A stretch of DNA of 39,558 nt from Chloroflexota bacterium (GTDB taxonomy: Bacteria > Chloroflexota > Anaerolineae > Anaerolineales > Anaerolineaceae), in assembly GCA_012522475.1 (NCBI GenBank), contig JAAYKH010000001.1, forward strand, positions 1 through 39,558, given 5' to 3'. Below, one piece after another: positions 25,182-34,771 of the stretch (position 1 is its first letter; each line of letters begins with the position of its first letter). Made by a program: the position numbers and the translations under genes. Below the pieces are notes generated by a model. That model ran no database searches and was not told where the DNA came from. It worked only from the letters and a program-made list of their open reading frames with translations.

Positions 25182-25637
25182 CTAGGCCTGGATTAACTCC
25201 ACACTGCCGCCCGCGCCTTCAATTTTCTCCTTGGCGCTTGCGGATACTTTGTGGGCTTTTACGTTCAGGGCAACAGAAACATCGCCACGCCCCAAGATTT
25301 TCACAGGGGTCTTTAAATTTTTAATGATGCCTGCTTCCACCAGAAGTTCGGGGGTAATTTCCGAATCTGCCGGGAATTCACCCAGTTTTTCCAGGTTCAC
25401 TTCTGCATAGCGCACACGATTGATCGGATTAAAACCCACACCGCGCATAAACGGAAGTTTCCTGAAATAAGGAAGGTTGCCGCCCTGATGATACAGACGG
25501 ACACCACCGCCAGACCGCGCTTTTTGTCCCTTCACGCCACGGCCGCTGGTTTTTCCATAACCCGAAGCCGTCCCCCGGCCTTTTCGCTTACGGTTTTGTC
25601 GTGCGCCTTCATTTGGTTTTAAATCATGTAATTCCAT
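25182..25637 (-). CDS. rplO: 50S ribosomal protein L15
   Basis: This 151-residue protein begins [20 protein letters not shown], followed by the Gly/Arg-rich [20 protein letters not shown] and the C-terminal [20 protein letters not shown], all typical of L15. It binds 23S rRNA late in 50S assembly. It lies 12 nt after rpmD. Confidence 0.97.
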   Translation of the reverse strand: MELHDLKPNEGARQNRKRKGRGTASGYGKTSGRGVKGQKARSGGGVRLYHQGGNLPYFRKLPFMRGVGFNPINRVRYAEVNLEKLGEFPADSEITPELLVEAGIIKNLKTPVKILGRGDVSVALNVKAHKVSASAKEKIEGAGGSVELIQA

Positions 25638-25649
25638 AACAACAATTCC

Positions 25650-25844
25650 TTACACTTCTTCAACAACAACCAGATGCGACACCTTGTCAATCATGCCTCG
25701 GACAACAAGATTATCCTTGTGGGTCGCAATTTGATTGAGCTTTCTTAAACCTAAAACTCGCAGAGTCGCTTTTTGACGTTTTGAATAGCCAATTGGACTT
25801 TTCACCAGGGTGATTTCCAATTGCGTTTGTTTTTTTCTGGCCAT
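25650..25844 (-). CDS. rpmD: 50S ribosomal protein L30
   Basis: This 64-residue protein is the short bacterial L30: [35 protein letters not shown] and [17 protein letters not shown]. Its ATG shares one base with the stop of rpsE (TAATG), so translation is coupled. Confidence 0.96.
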   Translation of the reverse strand: MARKKQTQLEITLVKSPIGYSKRQKATLRVLGLRKLNQIATHKDNLVVRGMIDKVSHLVVVEEV

Positions 25845-26359
25845 TATTTTTCTCGCTCCCAGTAGGGTTTAGTCCGCTCCAAAGGTATACCGCGATGGGC
25901 AGCCTGTTCTTCAGGGGATTTTAACTGATCCAATGCATTGAAAGTGGCGCGAACCACATTCAAAATATTGCTGCTGCCCAGCGACTTGGTTAAAATATCG
26001 TGCACACCAAGCGCTTCCAACACAGCACGTACACCACCACCGGCGATCACACCGGTTCCAGGGCCAGCAGGACGCAGCAAAACAATAGCGCCGCTTTGCT
26101 TACCCAGCACCTCATGGGAGATTGATGTACCATTCAGGTTAATCCGGCGCATGTCTCTGCGAGCGCGCTCGCTCGCTTTGCGAATGGCCTCAGGAACAGC
26201 ATTTGCTTTACCAACGCCCATGCCAACACGGCCAGCGTTATCCCCAATCACCATCACTACCCGGAAAGAAAACCTGCGGCCGCCTTTGACAACTTTCGCT
26301 ACACGTGCAATGTCGATCACACGCTCATCATACATATTCTCAGTTTGGTAGTCCGACAT
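25844..26359 (-). CDS. rpsE: 30S ribosomal protein S5
   Basis: This 171-residue protein has the double-stranded RNA-binding-like domain [39 protein letters not shown], and the C-terminal domain with [20 protein letters not shown], a conserved S5 signature. S5 supports decoding accuracy in the 30S body. It lies between rplR (12 nt) and rpmD (1-nt overlap). Confidence 0.97.
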   Translation of the reverse strand: MSDYQTENMYDERVIDIARVAKVVKGGRRFSFRVVMVIGDNAGRVGMGVGKANAVPEAIRKASERARRDMRRINLNGTSISHEVLGKQSGAIVLLRPAGPGTGVIAGGGVRAVLEALGVHDILTKSLGSSNILNVVRATFNALDQLKSPEEQAAHRGIPLERTKPYWEREK

Positions 26360-26371
26360 ATCGCCTCTTTC

Positions 26372-26737
26372 TTAGAACTCCAAGCCACCTTCGCGGGCAG
26401 CTTCAGCCAATGCCTTCACACGGCCGATATATTTATATCCACCACGGTCAAAAACAACCTGGTTAATGCCAACTTTTTTCGCACGTTCCGCGATCGCCTG
26501 ACCCACTTTTTGCGCCTGTTCGGTGGTGCTCAGTCCATCCATCTTTGAGCGCAATTCCGCATCAATGCTCGATGCAAAAACCAGGGTATGTCCCCGATGA
26601 TCGTCAATCAACTGCACATAGATCTCTTTCGAGCTGCGAAAAACATTCATCCTCGGTCGCTCGGGGGTGCCGAAAATCTTCTTCCGCACACGAAAGTGAC
26701 GGCGCAATCGAGCTTCATTTCGTGATTTCTTTGCCAT
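26372..26737 (-). CDS. rplR: 50S ribosomal protein L18
   Basis: This 121-residue protein has [35 protein letters not shown] and the C-terminal [20 protein letters not shown] of L18. It binds 5S rRNA together with L5 (also in this cluster). Flanked by rplF and rpsE at 21 and 12 nt. Confidence 0.97.
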   Translation of the reverse strand: MAKKSRNEARLRRHFRVRKKIFGTPERPRMNVFRSSKEIYVQLIDDHRGHTLVFASSIDAELRSKMDGLSTTEQAQKVGQAIAERAKKVGINQVVFDRGGYKYIGRVKALAEAAREGGLEF

Positions 26738-26758
26738 AATATCTCACCTTCATTTTTC

Positions 26759-27304
26759 TTATGCGGCCTTACCGGCTTTACCAGCTTTGCGGCGAATGTG
26801 TTCGCCCTGATAGCGAATACCTTTGCCCTTATAGGGTTCGGTGGGTCGCACTTTGCGAATATTCGCTGCTATCTGACCGACAACTTGTTTGTCATAGCCC
26901 AAAACTTTAATCTGGCGCGCTCGGGTATCCACTTCGAAACTAACACCCTCCGGGGCTTCAATAACCACGGGATGCGAATAGCCAACATTCAACACCAGTT
27001 TGTCGCCATCCAATTCAGCCCGATAGCCAACGCCTTCTATCACAAGAATGCGCTCAAAGCCCTGGCTAACGCCAAGCACCATATTATTCAAGACAGAACG
27101 AGTGGTGCCATGCAAAGAGCGATGCGTTGGTTGATCGCTGGGTCGTTCCACAAGAATGGCGCCATTTTCTTTCTTAATCACCATATCCGGTGAAAAAGTC
27201 CATTCCAACTCACCCTTCGGGCCTTTGACATGCACATAAGAGCCGTCAATTTTGATCTCAACACCTGCCGGCACTTCAATTGGTAATTGTCCTACTCGAG
27301 ACAC
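26759..27304 (-). CDS. rplF: 50S ribosomal protein L6
   Basis: This 181-residue protein shows the two repeated L6 folds. It starts [20 protein letters not shown] with [10 protein letters not shown], and ends with the conserved [19 protein letters not shown] near the sarcin-ricin loop contact. It lies 27 nt after rpsH and 21 nt before rplR. Confidence 0.97.
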   Translation of the reverse strand: MSRVGQLPIEVPAGVEIKIDGSYVHVKGPKGELEWTFSPDMVIKKENGAILVERPSDQPTHRSLHGTTRSVLNNMVLGVSQGFERILVIEGVGYRAELDGDKLVLNVGYSHPVVIEAPEGVSFEVDTRARQIKVLGYDKQVVGQIAANIRKVRPTEPYKGKGIRYQGEHIRRKAGKAGKAA

Positions 27305-27331
27305 AGCTCGTACCTCCTCTAGCGCCAGGCG

Positions 27332-27745
27332 CTACCAAACTTTACACAAAATCTCGCCGCCAACGCCCATCTTGCGCGCGCGCTGGTCAGTCATCACGCC
27401 TTTGGGCGTGGATAGGATCGCGACACCAATCCCCGCCAACACCCAGGGAATATCCGTTTTCCTGGTATACACCCGGCGACCAGGGCGGCTAACCCGCTCC
27501 AGCCCGGTAATTAACGGACGCCGATTTCGTCGCTCGCCGATGTATTTCAAGCGGAGGCGTAACACCTTCTGGTGGGGTTTGCTCCCCTCAACCACATCGT
27601 AACCTTCAATAAAACCCTCTTCCAATAAGATCTGGGCAATTTCAGCCTTGATCTTCGAACTGGGCATGCTCACCAGTGTGCCGTTACTGATGGCAACATT
27701 ACGGATTCGGGTCAGCATATCTGCAATTGGATCTGAAAAACTCAT
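27332..27745 (-). CDS. rpsH: 30S ribosomal protein S8
   Basis: This 137-residue protein has [17 protein letters not shown] at the start, [20 protein letters not shown], and the C-terminal [20 protein letters not shown], which are S8 hallmarks. S8 binds helix 21 of 16S rRNA and in many bacteria represses the spc operon; I saw no obvious S8-type site in the short gaps here. Confidence 0.97.
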   Translation of the reverse strand: MSFSDPIADMLTRIRNVAISNGTLVSMPSSKIKAEIAQILLEEGFIEGYDVVEGSKPHQKVLRLRLKYIGERRNRRPLITGLERVSRPGRRVYTRKTDIPWVLAGIGVAILSTPKGVMTDQRARKMGVGGEILCKVW

Positions 27746-27764
27746 CGATACTTCCTCCGCCGTT

Positions 27765-27947
27765 TTACCACGATGATTTGGTTACACCAGGAATTTTCCC
27801 TTGCAGGGCCAATTCCCGAAAACAAATCCGGCATAAACCAAATTTACGAATATAACCTCTGGGTCGCCCACAGCGCCGACAGCGGTTCACAACCTGGTTA
27901 GAATACTTTCGCCGCTTCTCGCGATACACCATACACTTTTTAGCCAT
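27765..27947 (-). CDS. rpsZ: 30S ribosomal protein S14, zinc-binding short form (type Z)
   Basis: This is a 60-residue S14 of the short zinc form: [20 protein letters not shown] carries the CxxC...CxxC zinc site, and the C-terminus [11 protein letters not shown] is invariant in the family. I chose the ATG at 27947 ([11 protein letters not shown]), with AAAGGA just upstream and one base between it and the stop of rplE; the longer frame to 27974 is an artefact. Confidence 0.96.
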   Translation of the reverse strand: MAKKCMVYREKRRKYSNQVVNRCRRCGRPRGYIRKFGLCRICFRELALQGKIPGVTKSSW

Positions 27948-27948
27948 A

Positions 27949-28503
27949 CTATCCTTTCCTGAACGGCATCCCAATTTTGCTTAATAACGCACGGGCCTGA
28001 TCATCATTCTCAGCAGTCGTCACAATACTGACCTCCATACCCCGCAAGATCGAAACATCATCATAGCTGATCTCGGGAAAGATCAATTGTTCCTGCAGCC
28101 CCAGCGTGTAGTTCCCTCGCCCATCAAAGGCATCGGCAGAGATCCCACGAAAGTCGCGCACTCGGGGGAGGGCTACGTTGACCAAACGGTCCAAAAAAGC
28201 CCACATCCGGTCGCCGCGCAGTGTCACCTTTGCGCCAATGATGCGTCCTTCACGCAATTTGAAGCTCGCAATCGATTTCTTCGCCTTGGTGACAACCGGG
28301 CGTTGACCGGTGATGACTGTCAGGTCTCGAACAACTTCATCCAAAGCCTTTGGGTTTTCCAGGGCATCGCCAACGCCAACATTGACCACAATTTTCTGGA
28401 CCGTGGGAACTTCCATAACGTTGTCGATGGACAACTCCTCTTTCAGGGCTGGTGCGATCTCTTCTTTAAAAATCTCTTTTAGTCTATTCATGCCTTGCTC
28501 CAA
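27949..28503 (-). CDS. rplE: 50S ribosomal protein L5
   Basis: This 184-residue protein has [40 protein letters not shown] and [19 protein letters not shown]. The C-terminal [12 protein letters not shown] is typical of L5, a 5S rRNA-binding protein of the central protuberance. Its start could be the Met at residue 5, but the length is normal either way. It is adjacent to rplX and rpsZ. Confidence 0.96.
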   Translation of the reverse strand: MEQGMNRLKEIFKEEIAPALKEELSIDNVMEVPTVQKIVVNVGVGDALENPKALDEVVRDLTVITGQRPVVTKAKKSIASFKLREGRIIGAKVTLRGDRMWAFLDRLVNVALPRVRDFRGISADAFDGRGNYTLGLQEQLIFPEISYDDVSILRGMEVSIVTTAENDDQARALLSKIGMPFRKG

Positions 28504-28511
28504 AGACCTTC

Positions 28512-28838
28512 TTATTTATCGATCGGTGTGCCGGTACGGGTTGAAACACGGATCGCTTTGCCATCCTTGCGTTGGATTCGAACCCGTGTGGGCTTCTCAT
28601 CCTTCGGGTCTACCAGCATTACATTCGAAATGTGAATCGGTGCTTCAAACTCAAACTTACCGGCAGGAATGGTTTTACCCCGCGATTGAGTTTGCGCCTG
28701 GTGCTTAACCCGCAGGTTGACGCCATGCACAACCACACGCTCCTTATCCGGGATCACCCGAACCACCTCACCAATCGTGCCTTTATCTTTTCCGCTGATC
28801 ACAATCACGCGATCACCTTTGCGTATCTTTTTCTTCAT
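28512..28838 (-). CDS. rplX: 50S ribosomal protein L24
   Basis: This 108-residue protein has the KOW motif at the start: [35 protein letters not shown], then [18 protein letters not shown], are further hallmarks. L24 initiates 50S assembly by binding the 5' domain of 23S rRNA. It lies 23 nt after rplN and 8 nt before rplE. Confidence 0.96.
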   Translation of the reverse strand: MKKKIRKGDRVIVISGKDKGTIGEVVRVIPDKERVVVHGVNLRVKHQAQTQSRGKTIPAGKFEFEAPIHISNVMLVDPKDEKPTRVRIQRKDGKAIRVSTRTGTPIDK

Positions 28839-28861
28839 TCTTACACTCCTGTCATCTCTGG

Positions 28862-29233
28862 CTATAGCACTTCCGGTGCCAGCGAGACAATCTTCATAAA
28901 GCCTTTTTCGCGCAGCTCACGTGCCACCGGCCCAAAGATGCGTGTACCCCGTGGGTTGACGCCATCATTGTCCAGGATGACCACAGCGTTATCATCAAAA
29001 CGAATGCTAGAGCCATCAGTTCGCCGCCATTCCTTGGCAGTACGCACAATCACGGCTTTAACAATTTCGCTCTTTTTCACAGTTGACTGCGGTGCGGCAG
29101 ATTTTATCGTTCCAATGACAATATCGCCAACATACCCGTACCGTGTACGCGAGCCACCGGTGACGTGAATGACTAGTATTTCTTTTGCGCCGGTATTATC
29201 AGCAACTTTTAATCGGGTTTCCTTCTGGATCAT
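28862..29233 (-). CDS. rplN: 50S ribosomal protein L14
   Basis: This 123-residue protein has [20 protein letters not shown], the conserved [38 protein letters not shown] and the C-terminal [19 protein letters not shown]. It is full length and forms part of intersubunit bridges. It follows rpsQ by 3 nt. Confidence 0.97.
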   Translation of the reverse strand: MIQKETRLKVADNTGAKEILVIHVTGGSRTRYGYVGDIVIGTIKSAAPQSTVKKSEIVKAVIVRTAKEWRRTDGSSIRFDDNAVVILDNDGVNPRGTRIFGPVARELREKGFMKIVSLAPEVL

Positions 29234-29236
29234 GAC

Positions 29237-29518
29237 TCAGACTCCCAATTCTTCAACGCTGTCAGCTTCCGAGCGTTCCTCTACCCGCAAAATCTTTTCA
29301 ACAACCCAACGCTTGGTCCGGGAAATCGGTTGACTTTCAACGATTCTGACCCGATCGCCAACGTTGGCGCCCAGCTCATCATGTGCCTTATAGGATTTTG
29401 CACTGCGGACAACCTTATGATACAGCGGGTGCCGATAGACGCGCACCACCTCAACCACTGCGGTCTTTTCCATCTTGTCGCTGACCACAGTCCCTGTCAA
29501 TCGACGTCGCTTGTTCAT
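29237..29518 (-). CDS. rpsQ: 30S ribosomal protein S17
   Basis: This 93-residue protein has LTGTVVSDKMEKTAVVEVVR, HPLYHKVVRSAKSYKAHDE and GDRVRIVESQPISRTKRWVV, the OB-fold of S17. Its ATG overlaps the rpmC stop by 4 nt (ATGA), as often seen for this pair. Confidence 0.96.
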   Translation of the reverse strand: MNKRRRLTGTVVSDKMEKTAVVEVVRVYRHPLYHKVVRSAKSYKAHDELGANVGDRVRIVESQPISRTKRWVVEKILRVEERSEADSVEELGV

Positions 29519-29730
29519 GCTTCACTCTCCTCGGCCGTCTCAGCCAACTGTTTTTCTTTTAAGATGGTTTCCATCCGGGCGATATCCCGGCGAACGAACC
29601 GTATTCGGCTGGTATCCGTCAACTGGCCGGTGATCGTTTGAAACCTGAGGTTCATTAATTCGTGACGGGCTTCTAATATCGCTTCCTCAATTTGAGGCGC
29701 ACTCATATTTCGAATTTCTGCTGCTTTCAT
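29515..29730 (-). CDS. rpmC: 50S ribosomal protein L29
   Basis: This 71-residue, two-helix protein has LEARHELMNLRFQTITGQL and RIRFVRRDIARMETILKE, the L29 signature near the exit tunnel. It starts 2 nt after the rplP stop and overlaps rpsQ by 4 nt. Confidence 0.96.
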   Translation of the reverse strand: MKAAEIRNMSAPQIEEAILEARHELMNLRFQTITGQLTDTSRIRFVRRDIARMETILKEKQLAETAEESEA

Positions 29731-29732
29731 AA

Positions 29733-30155
29733 TTACGCCTCTCCTGCCACATCACGTGAGACGATTTTAGTCTTCACTGCTAATTTATACCTGGCACGGG
29801 TCAGCGCACGCTGAGCTGTGTCGTGATCCGTTCCTCCAATTTCAAACATGATCCGGCCGGGTTTCACAACAGCCACCCAATGGTCAACAGGAGCTTTACC
29901 CTTACCCATGCGGGTTTCGGCAGCACGCTTGGTGTAGGGCTTGTCGGGGAAAATTCGAATCCAAACCTTGCCACGACGCTTCATCGCATGCACGATCGCC
30001 CGACGAGCCGCTTCAATCTGCCGGGCACTAATATACCCCGGCTCCAAAGCTTGCAAGCCGTAATCACCAAAGGAAACATCAGAGCCGCGATAAGCCTTGC
30101 CTCTCATCCGGCCGCGCATTTGTTTGCGGTACTTTACTCGTTTTGGCATTAACAT
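29733..30155 (-). CDS. rplP: 50S ribosomal protein L16
   Basis: This 140-residue protein has [59 protein letters not shown] and [16 protein letters not shown], all L16 hallmarks. It lies near the A-site of the peptidyl transferase centre. It follows rpsC by 44 nt. Confidence 0.97.
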   Translation of the reverse strand: MLMPKRVKYRKQMRGRMRGKAYRGSDVSFGDYGLQALEPGYISARQIEAARRAIVHAMKRRGKVWIRIFPDKPYTKRAAETRMGKGKAPVDHWVAVVKPGRIMFEIGGTDHDTAQRALTRARYKLAVKTKIVSRDVAGEA

Positions 30156-30199
30156 AATAACTACCTCGCTAATCGCCGGTTTTATGTCCGGCGACGATT

Positions 30200-30877
30200 T
30201 TAATCACTGACATAAACGCCTTCAGTGGTTTCAGTTTCTTCTTCCACTTCGGGCAAAATCTCACCTTTATAAATCCACACCTTGATCCCCAACTGACCAT
30301 AGGTCGTTAATGCTTCCGCTTGTGCGTAATCAATATCGGCACGCAAGGTCTGTAAAGGCACACGCCCCTCACGCAGCCAAACGCTGCGTGACATTTCTGC
30401 GCCGCCCAAACGCCCAGAGACCATCACCTTAACGCCTTCGGCACCGGCACGCATACCTTGCTGAATGGCGCGCTGCATGGCCCGACGGTAACTGATTCGT
30501 CGCACCAGTTGGCCGGCAATATTTTCAGCCACCAGACGAGCATCCAAATCGGGAGATTTAACTTCCTTAATCTCCAGATCGATTTTCTTGCCAGTCAGGG
30601 CTTCCAGATCGCTGCGCATACTTTTAACGTTTTCTCCACTGCGGCCAATCAGGATGCCGGGTTTAGCAGTGTGCACATAGAGCTTAATCTTGCCGGGAAA
30701 CCGTTCGACCTCAATCGCCGAGATTCCAGCGCGATCGTTGGTTTTTCGAATCATTTTCCGAAGGGCAAGGTCCTCATGCAATTGATCCTGGTAATCCTTA
30801 CCATCTGCAAACCAGCGGGCTAGCCAAGGTTTGTTTGTTTTCAGCCGATATCCAATCGGATGTACTTTGCGACCCAT
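30200..30877 (-). CDS. rpsC: 30S ribosomal protein S3
   Basis: This 225-residue protein begins [18 protein letters not shown]. The KH domain includes [20 protein letters not shown], and the C-terminal domain has [20 protein letters not shown] and [11 protein letters not shown]. It helps form the mRNA entry site. The acidic tail ([16 protein letters not shown]) is short. Flanked by rplV and rplP. Confidence 0.97.
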   Translation of the reverse strand: MGRKVHPIGYRLKTNKPWLARWFADGKDYQDQLHEDLALRKMIRKTNDRAGISAIEVERFPGKIKLYVHTAKPGILIGRSGENVKSMRSDLEALTGKKIDLEIKEVKSPDLDARLVAENIAGQLVRRISYRRAMQRAIQQGMRAGAEGVKVMVSGRLGGAEMSRSVWLREGRVPLQTLRADIDYAQAEALTTYGQLGIKVWIYKGEILPEVEEETETTEGVYVSD

Positions 30878-30922
30878 ATTTACTCCTGGTTCCTTTTAAT
30901 GACACAATCTTCAAACATGTCG

Positions 30923-31264
30923 TCACTCAACCTCTCTTAGAACAACCGTGATATGCGAGCGCCGTCGCAAAATCGGTTTAAACCGACCGCGGGCGCCAAA
31001 CCGACGCCATTTACGCGTCGGCGCTTCATCGGCATAGATCCGGTAAACATAAAGATCATCGCGTGACACGCCAAAATTCTCTTCCGCATTGGCAATCGCC
31101 GACTGAAGCAGCTTCTTTATTGGTTCAGCAGCCTTCTTGGTCGTGAAAGTTAAGATGTCCAGCGCCTCCTGCACATGTTTTCCGCGCACAAGATCAATCA
31201 CCAACCGGGCTTTCTGCGCCGAAGTATCCAGATTGCTCAATTTCGCTCGAATATCTGTAGGCAT
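30923..31264 (-). CDS. rplV: 50S ribosomal protein L22
   Basis: This 113-residue protein has [20 protein letters not shown], then [20 protein letters not shown] and the extended hairpin loop region ending [15 protein letters not shown], which lines the exit tunnel. It follows rpsS by 15 nt. Confidence 0.97.
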   Translation of the reverse strand: MPTDIRAKLSNLDTSAQKARLVIDLVRGKHVQEALDILTFTTKKAAEPIKKLLQSAIANAEENFGVSRDDLYVYRIYADEAPTRKWRRFGARGRFKPILRRRSHITVVLREVE

Positions 31265-31279
31265 AACGTCTTATCCTTA

Positions 31280-31570
31280 CTATCTCTTACCGCCGCGGCG
31301 ATCTGCCTTACTGGCAACAACATGACCCCGGTAGAAGCGCGTCGGCGCAAATTCACCCAGCCGATGCCCAACCATGTTTTCAGTAATGTAAATCGGCACG
31401 TGCCGGCGCCCGTCATGAACAGCGATTGTATGTCCGACCATCTGCGGGAAAATCGTGCTGGCACGGCTCCAGGTTCGGATGACCTTTTTCTCGCTTTTTT
31501 CGTTCATGTCTTCAATTTTTTTCAATAATTTCGGGTCGATAAACGGCCCTTTTTTCAGCGATCGCGACAT
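31280..31570 (-). CDS. rpsS: 30S ribosomal protein S19
   Basis: This 96-residue protein begins [19 protein letters not shown] and has [40 protein letters not shown] and the final [15 protein letters not shown]. It is full length and binds the 30S head with S13. It lies 32 nt after rplB. Confidence 0.97.
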   Translation of the reverse strand: MSRSLKKGPFIDPKLLKKIEDMNEKSEKKVIRTWSRASTIFPQMVGHTIAVHDGRRHVPIYITENMVGHRLGEFAPTRFYRGHVVASKADRRGGKR

Positions 31571-31602
31571 AATTTCGTCCTCTTTTTCGCTATAATAATC
31601 GG

Positions 31603-32448
31603 TTACTTACGACGCCGTTTCGCTTTAGAGCGATGGCGGACAATATACTTATCAGTACGCTTATTCTGACGGGTCTTCTTACCCAGGGTGGGTTGACCCC
31701 AGGGGGTCTTCGGACCAGGCATACCAATCGGTGTGCGACCCTCACCTCCACCGTGGGGATGGTCGCGCGGGGACATGGCTGATCCGCGTACGGAAGGCCG
31801 CCAACCCATAAGGCGCTTGCGTCCGGCTTTGCCCAGCTTAATGTTCCCATGCTCGATATTACCAACCTGGCCAATAGTAGCCCGGCAGGTTTGCAGCACC
31901 AGCCTGACCTCGCCCGAGGGGAGGCGTATATGCGCATAACGGCCTTCTTTGGCCAACAATTGCGCTGAAGCTCCGGCAGAGCGCACCATCTGGCCGCCCT
32001 TGCCAGGCTGCAATTCGATGTTATGAATGGTCGTACCCGTGGGGATGCTCGCCAGGGGCATGCTATTTCCAGGGCGAATCTCTGTTACATCACTGGAAAC
32101 AATCTTATCGCCAACTTTCAAACCGACGGGGGCAATGATATAGCGTTTCTCGCCATCAGCGTAGTGCAACAAAGCCAATCGTGCCGATCGGTTAGGATCG
32201 TATTCAATGGCCGCCACGGTCGCCGGGACATCAAACTTATTTCGTTTAAAATCCACCAAACGAATGAAGCGTTTATGCCCGCCGCCGCGATGTCGAACGG
32301 TAACACGGCCATACATATTACGACCAGAGCTTTTTTTCAACGGAACGATTAGCGAACGTTCCGGCTTGGTTTTGGTAATCTCTTCAAAAGAGTGGCCGGT
32401 CCTGTGTCGGGTACCGGGTGTTCTTGGTTTATATACTTTGACTGCCAT
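31603..32448 (-). CDS. rplB: 50S ribosomal protein L2
   Basis: This 281-residue protein has [20 protein letters not shown] at the start, [15 protein letters not shown], and the invariant C-terminal [20 protein letters not shown] with the His close to the peptidyl transferase centre. It is complete. Its ATG shares one base with the rplW stop (TAATG). Confidence 0.97.
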   Translation of the reverse strand: MAVKVYKPRTPGTRHRTGHSFEEITKTKPERSLIVPLKKSSGRNMYGRVTVRHRGGGHKRFIRLVDFKRNKFDVPATVAAIEYDPNRSARLALLHYADGEKRYIIAPVGLKVGDKIVSSDVTEIRPGNSMPLASIPTGTTIHNIELQPGKGGQMVRSAGASAQLLAKEGRYAHIRLPSGEVRLVLQTCRATIGQVGNIEHGNIKLGKAGRKRLMGWRPSVRGSAMSPRDHPHGGGEGRTPIGMPGPKTPWGQPTLGKKTRQNKRTDKYIVRHRSKAKRRRK

Positions 32449-32756
32449 TACTCTACCCCTTCAAAAATCGGGATGCGCTCGCCTTCCGCCAAAGTTACGA
32501 CGGCCTTCTTATAAGCACTCGAGCGGGTACGCATCTGGCGGTTACGCAAATTGCGCGACTGTTTAGCGGGCACAATCATTACGTTTACACGGTCCACTTT
32601 CACATCGAAAATTGTCTCAATCGCTTCCCTGATGGCCGTTTTAGTCGCACGATAGTCGACCTCAAAAACATACTGGTTCAGGTATGAAGACAGATAGTTC
32701 GATTTTTCAGTGACAATCGGCCGGCGGATGATATCAAATACAGTTTTCTTCTTCAT
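32448..32756 (-). CDS. rplW: 50S ribosomal protein L23
   Basis: This 102-residue protein has [20 protein letters not shown], the short L23 fold, and [20 protein letters not shown]. It sits at the tunnel exit and docks trigger factor and SRP. It overlaps rplB by one base and follows rplD by 13 nt. Confidence 0.96.
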   Translation of the reverse strand: MKKKTVFDIIRRPIVTEKSNYLSSYLNQYVFEVDYRATKTAIREAIETIFDVKVDRVNVMIVPAKQSRNLRNRQMRTRSSAYKKAVVTLAEGERIPIFEGVE

Positions 32757-32769
32757 AATAAATTCCTAC

Positions 32770-33399
32770 CTATCCGAGATAGCCCTCAATCACATCCAGG
32801 GCAGCTACCGGGATCACAATCCGTTTAGATACCAGCAAATCCCGAATGTTCAGGTAATTGGCCATGAGGAGCTTGACATCTGCCAGATTGGTGCCGGCCC
32901 GTTTAACTTCTTCATACTCCGGAGCGTTAGACGGGATCAGCAGTAAAACTCGCTCATCGCCAGCGATGGCGTGCATCGCTCTCGCCATGGCACTGGTTTT
33001 CATCGTGTCAAGTTTCAACTCATCCACCAGGATGATCTCACCCTCTGAAGCTTTGACGCTCAAAGCAGACCGCAAAGCAGCTCTGCGCATCTTTTTAGGC
33101 ATGGCCTGCTCATAGGCGCGCGGTTTGGGGGTGAACACCCCACCGCCGCCAACCCATTGCGGTGAACGTATCGAGCCATGCCGGGCGCGTCCGGTACCTT
33201 TTTGACGCCAGGGCTTCCGTCCGCCACCCGAAACCTCACTACGACCCTTTGTCGAGTGTGTGCCCAGGCGGCTGTTGGCCATTTGCCTGACGTATGCCTG
33301 ATGCATGAGATCAACTTTCACTGGGGCTTCAAAAATCGTCGGCGACAACTCTGCCGTGCCGACTTTCTTTCCCTTCATGTTGACAACATCAACTTTCAT
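32770..33399 (-). CDS. rplD: 50S ribosomal protein L4
   Basis: This 209-residue protein has the extended loop RLGTHSTKGRSEVSGGGRKP followed by WRQKGTGRARHGSIRSPQWV, which reaches the exit tunnel, and the C-terminal LNIRDLLVSKRIVIPVAALD. In gamma-proteobacteria L4 represses its own operon through a leader RNA; a leader also exists here before rplC, but no homology to that system is claimed. Confidence 0.97.
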   Translation of the reverse strand: MKVDVVNMKGKKVGTAELSPTIFEAPVKVDLMHQAYVRQMANSRLGTHSTKGRSEVSGGGRKPWRQKGTGRARHGSIRSPQWVGGGGVFTPKPRAYEQAMPKKMRRAALRSALSVKASEGEIILVDELKLDTMKTSAMARAMHAIAGDERVLLLIPSNAPEYEEVKRAGTNLADVKLLMANYLNIRDLLVSKRIVIPVAALDVIEGYLG

Positions 33400-33440
33400 G
33401 ATTACTCAACTCCATAACTGGTTATCGCCCAGGTGGGCGT

Positions 33441-34070
33441 CTAGTGTTTCCGGGCAGCCTTAATCACCACCATGCCGCCCTTCGGGCCAGGCACGGAGCC
33501 ATCAACTGCGATCAAGTTGCGTTCTGGGTCGACCAGTACCACACGTACATTCGATGAGGTCACCCGTTCATTGCCCATGCGTCCGGGGCCGGGTTTACCT
33601 TTAAAGATCCGCCCCGGGGTTGTGCCAGCTCCCATTGAACCGGGTGCCCGCTGACGGTCAGATTGACCATGGGTGGCTGGCCCACCACCAAAGTGGTGGC
33701 GCTTCACCACGCCCGCAAAGCCTTTTCCTTTGCTGACCCCAACAACATCAACCCGTTCACCGGCTTCAAAAATAGCAACATCCAACGCGTCGCCTTCAGC
33801 GACACCGGGTGATTTCGTTCTAAATTCTCGTAAAATTCGTAATGGTGGTAAATTGTTACGCTCAAGGTGCCCCATTTGACCCCGTGTCAACCGTTTGGGT
33901 TTCACCTCTTCAAAACCGATCTGGACTGAGGAATAACCGTCATTTTCTTTGGTTTTGATCTGGGTAACATAACAAGGCCCAGCTTCGATAACGGTCACGG
34001 GGCGTGCAATCCCGTTGTCGTCGAAAATCTGGGTCATTCCAACTTTTCGTCCAATAAGCCCTTTAAACAT
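33441..34070 (-). CDS. rplC: 50S ribosomal protein L3
   Basis: This 209-residue protein has [20 protein letters not shown], the core loop [20 protein letters not shown], and [20 protein letters not shown]. The Gln of the ATHGQSDR segment, methylated by PrmB in some bacteria, is present. AGGAG lies about 8 nt before the ATG, at the end of a 170-nt leader with its own promoter. Confidence 0.97.
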   Translation of the reverse strand: MFKGLIGRKVGMTQIFDDNGIARPVTVIEAGPCYVTQIKTKENDGYSSVQIGFEEVKPKRLTRGQMGHLERNNLPPLRILREFRTKSPGVAEGDALDVAIFEAGERVDVVGVSKGKGFAGVVKRHHFGGGPATHGQSDRQRAPGSMGAGTTPGRIFKGKPGPGRMGNERVTSSNVRVVLVDPERNLIAVDGSVPGPKGGMVVIKAARKH

Positions 34071-34110
34071 ATCCTTATTCTCCTGTAAAAAAGATCTTTG
34101 ACGAGACTGT

Positions 34111-34242
34111 TAGCCTGGGCAAGGCTACATCATCTCCGAACGTAGCACAGTCAACTTTCCTCCCGCGACCACTTTGTTTTTGTCAGGACTACGGCGAGAA
34201 AGGCTCTTATGCTGCCTTTAGAGTTTGGCTTTTTAACCAAAC
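34111..34242 (-). promoter_or_regulatory. Structured 5' leader upstream of rplC
   Basis: Between the predicted start of transcription and the rplC ribosome site are three short stems: GTTTGG/CCAAAC (34223-34242), AAAGGC/GCCTTT (34201-34219 region) and TAGCCT/AGGCTA (34111-34127). I see no T-run terminator. A role in autoregulation by a ribosomal protein is an inference only. Confidence 0.45.
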
Positions 34243-34248
34243 CGGGTT

Positions 34249-34277
34249 ATTCTACCACCACTGGGTCAATATGCCAA
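34249..34277 (-). promoter_or_regulatory. Predicted sigma70-type promoter for rplC and downstream genes
   Basis: TTGGCA (34272-34277) and TAGAAT (34249-34254) are separated by exactly 17 nt. Each hexamer matches the consensus at 5 of 6. The -10 context TGGTAGAATAAC is nearly identical to that before rpsL. Confidence 0.75.
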
Positions 34278-34298
34278 GTGGTTTTTTGTTATTGATTC

Positions 34299-34371
34299 CC
34301 CGAAAATAGGAGTGTTTTGCCGATGCCAACGCGATGGATGCAATCAGGCAAGCGCTCAACCTATTTTCAGG
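34299..34371 (-). other. Long-range inverted repeat between rpsJ and rplC
   Basis: CCCGAAAATAGG (34299-34310) pairs with CCTATTTTCAGG (34360-34371) as a 12-bp stem with one G-T pair, enclosing 49 nt just after rpsJ. It lies upstream of the rplC promoter and could slow or end readthrough from rpsJ, although no T-run follows. Confidence 0.4.
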
Positions 34372-34389
34372 CAACCCTTCAATCAAAAG

Positions 34390-34698
34390 CTAAAGCTTAA
34401 TCTCAATATCGACGCCAGCCGGCAAATTCAAGCGCATCAACATATCAATCGTTTTTGAGTCGGGATCAAGCACATCGATCAATCGGTTGTGCGTGCGAAT
34501 CTCAAAATGCTCCTGCGAGTCTTTATCGACAAAGGGTGAGCGAACCACGGTGAAACGTTCAATTTTGGTCGGTAAAGGTACCGGGCCCACCACCTGCGCG
34601 CCGCTGCGCTCCGCAGTCTCTACGATCCGTTTAGCAGATTGATCGATCACTCGATGGTCATATGCCTTCAGACGTATACGAATCTTTTGTTTAGCCAT
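34390..34698 (-). CDS. rpsJ: 30S ribosomal protein S10
   Basis: This 102-residue protein has [40 protein letters not shown] and [14 protein letters not shown], the full S10/NusE fold. It also acts in antitermination with NusB. It follows fusA by 73 nt with no tuf between, and is separated from rplC by 319 nt containing a promoter. Confidence 0.97.
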   Translation of the reverse strand: MAKQKIRIRLKAYDHRVIDQSAKRIVETAERSGAQVVGPVPLPTKIERFTVVRSPFVDKDSQEHFEIRTHNRLIDVLDPDSKTIDMLMRLNLPAGVDIEIKL

Positions 34699-34771
34699 AT
34701 TTCTTCCTGTTTATTCTACAATAATTTTTAATGATATCTGTGCTGCAACTGCCTCAGAAAAATCCGGTTGG

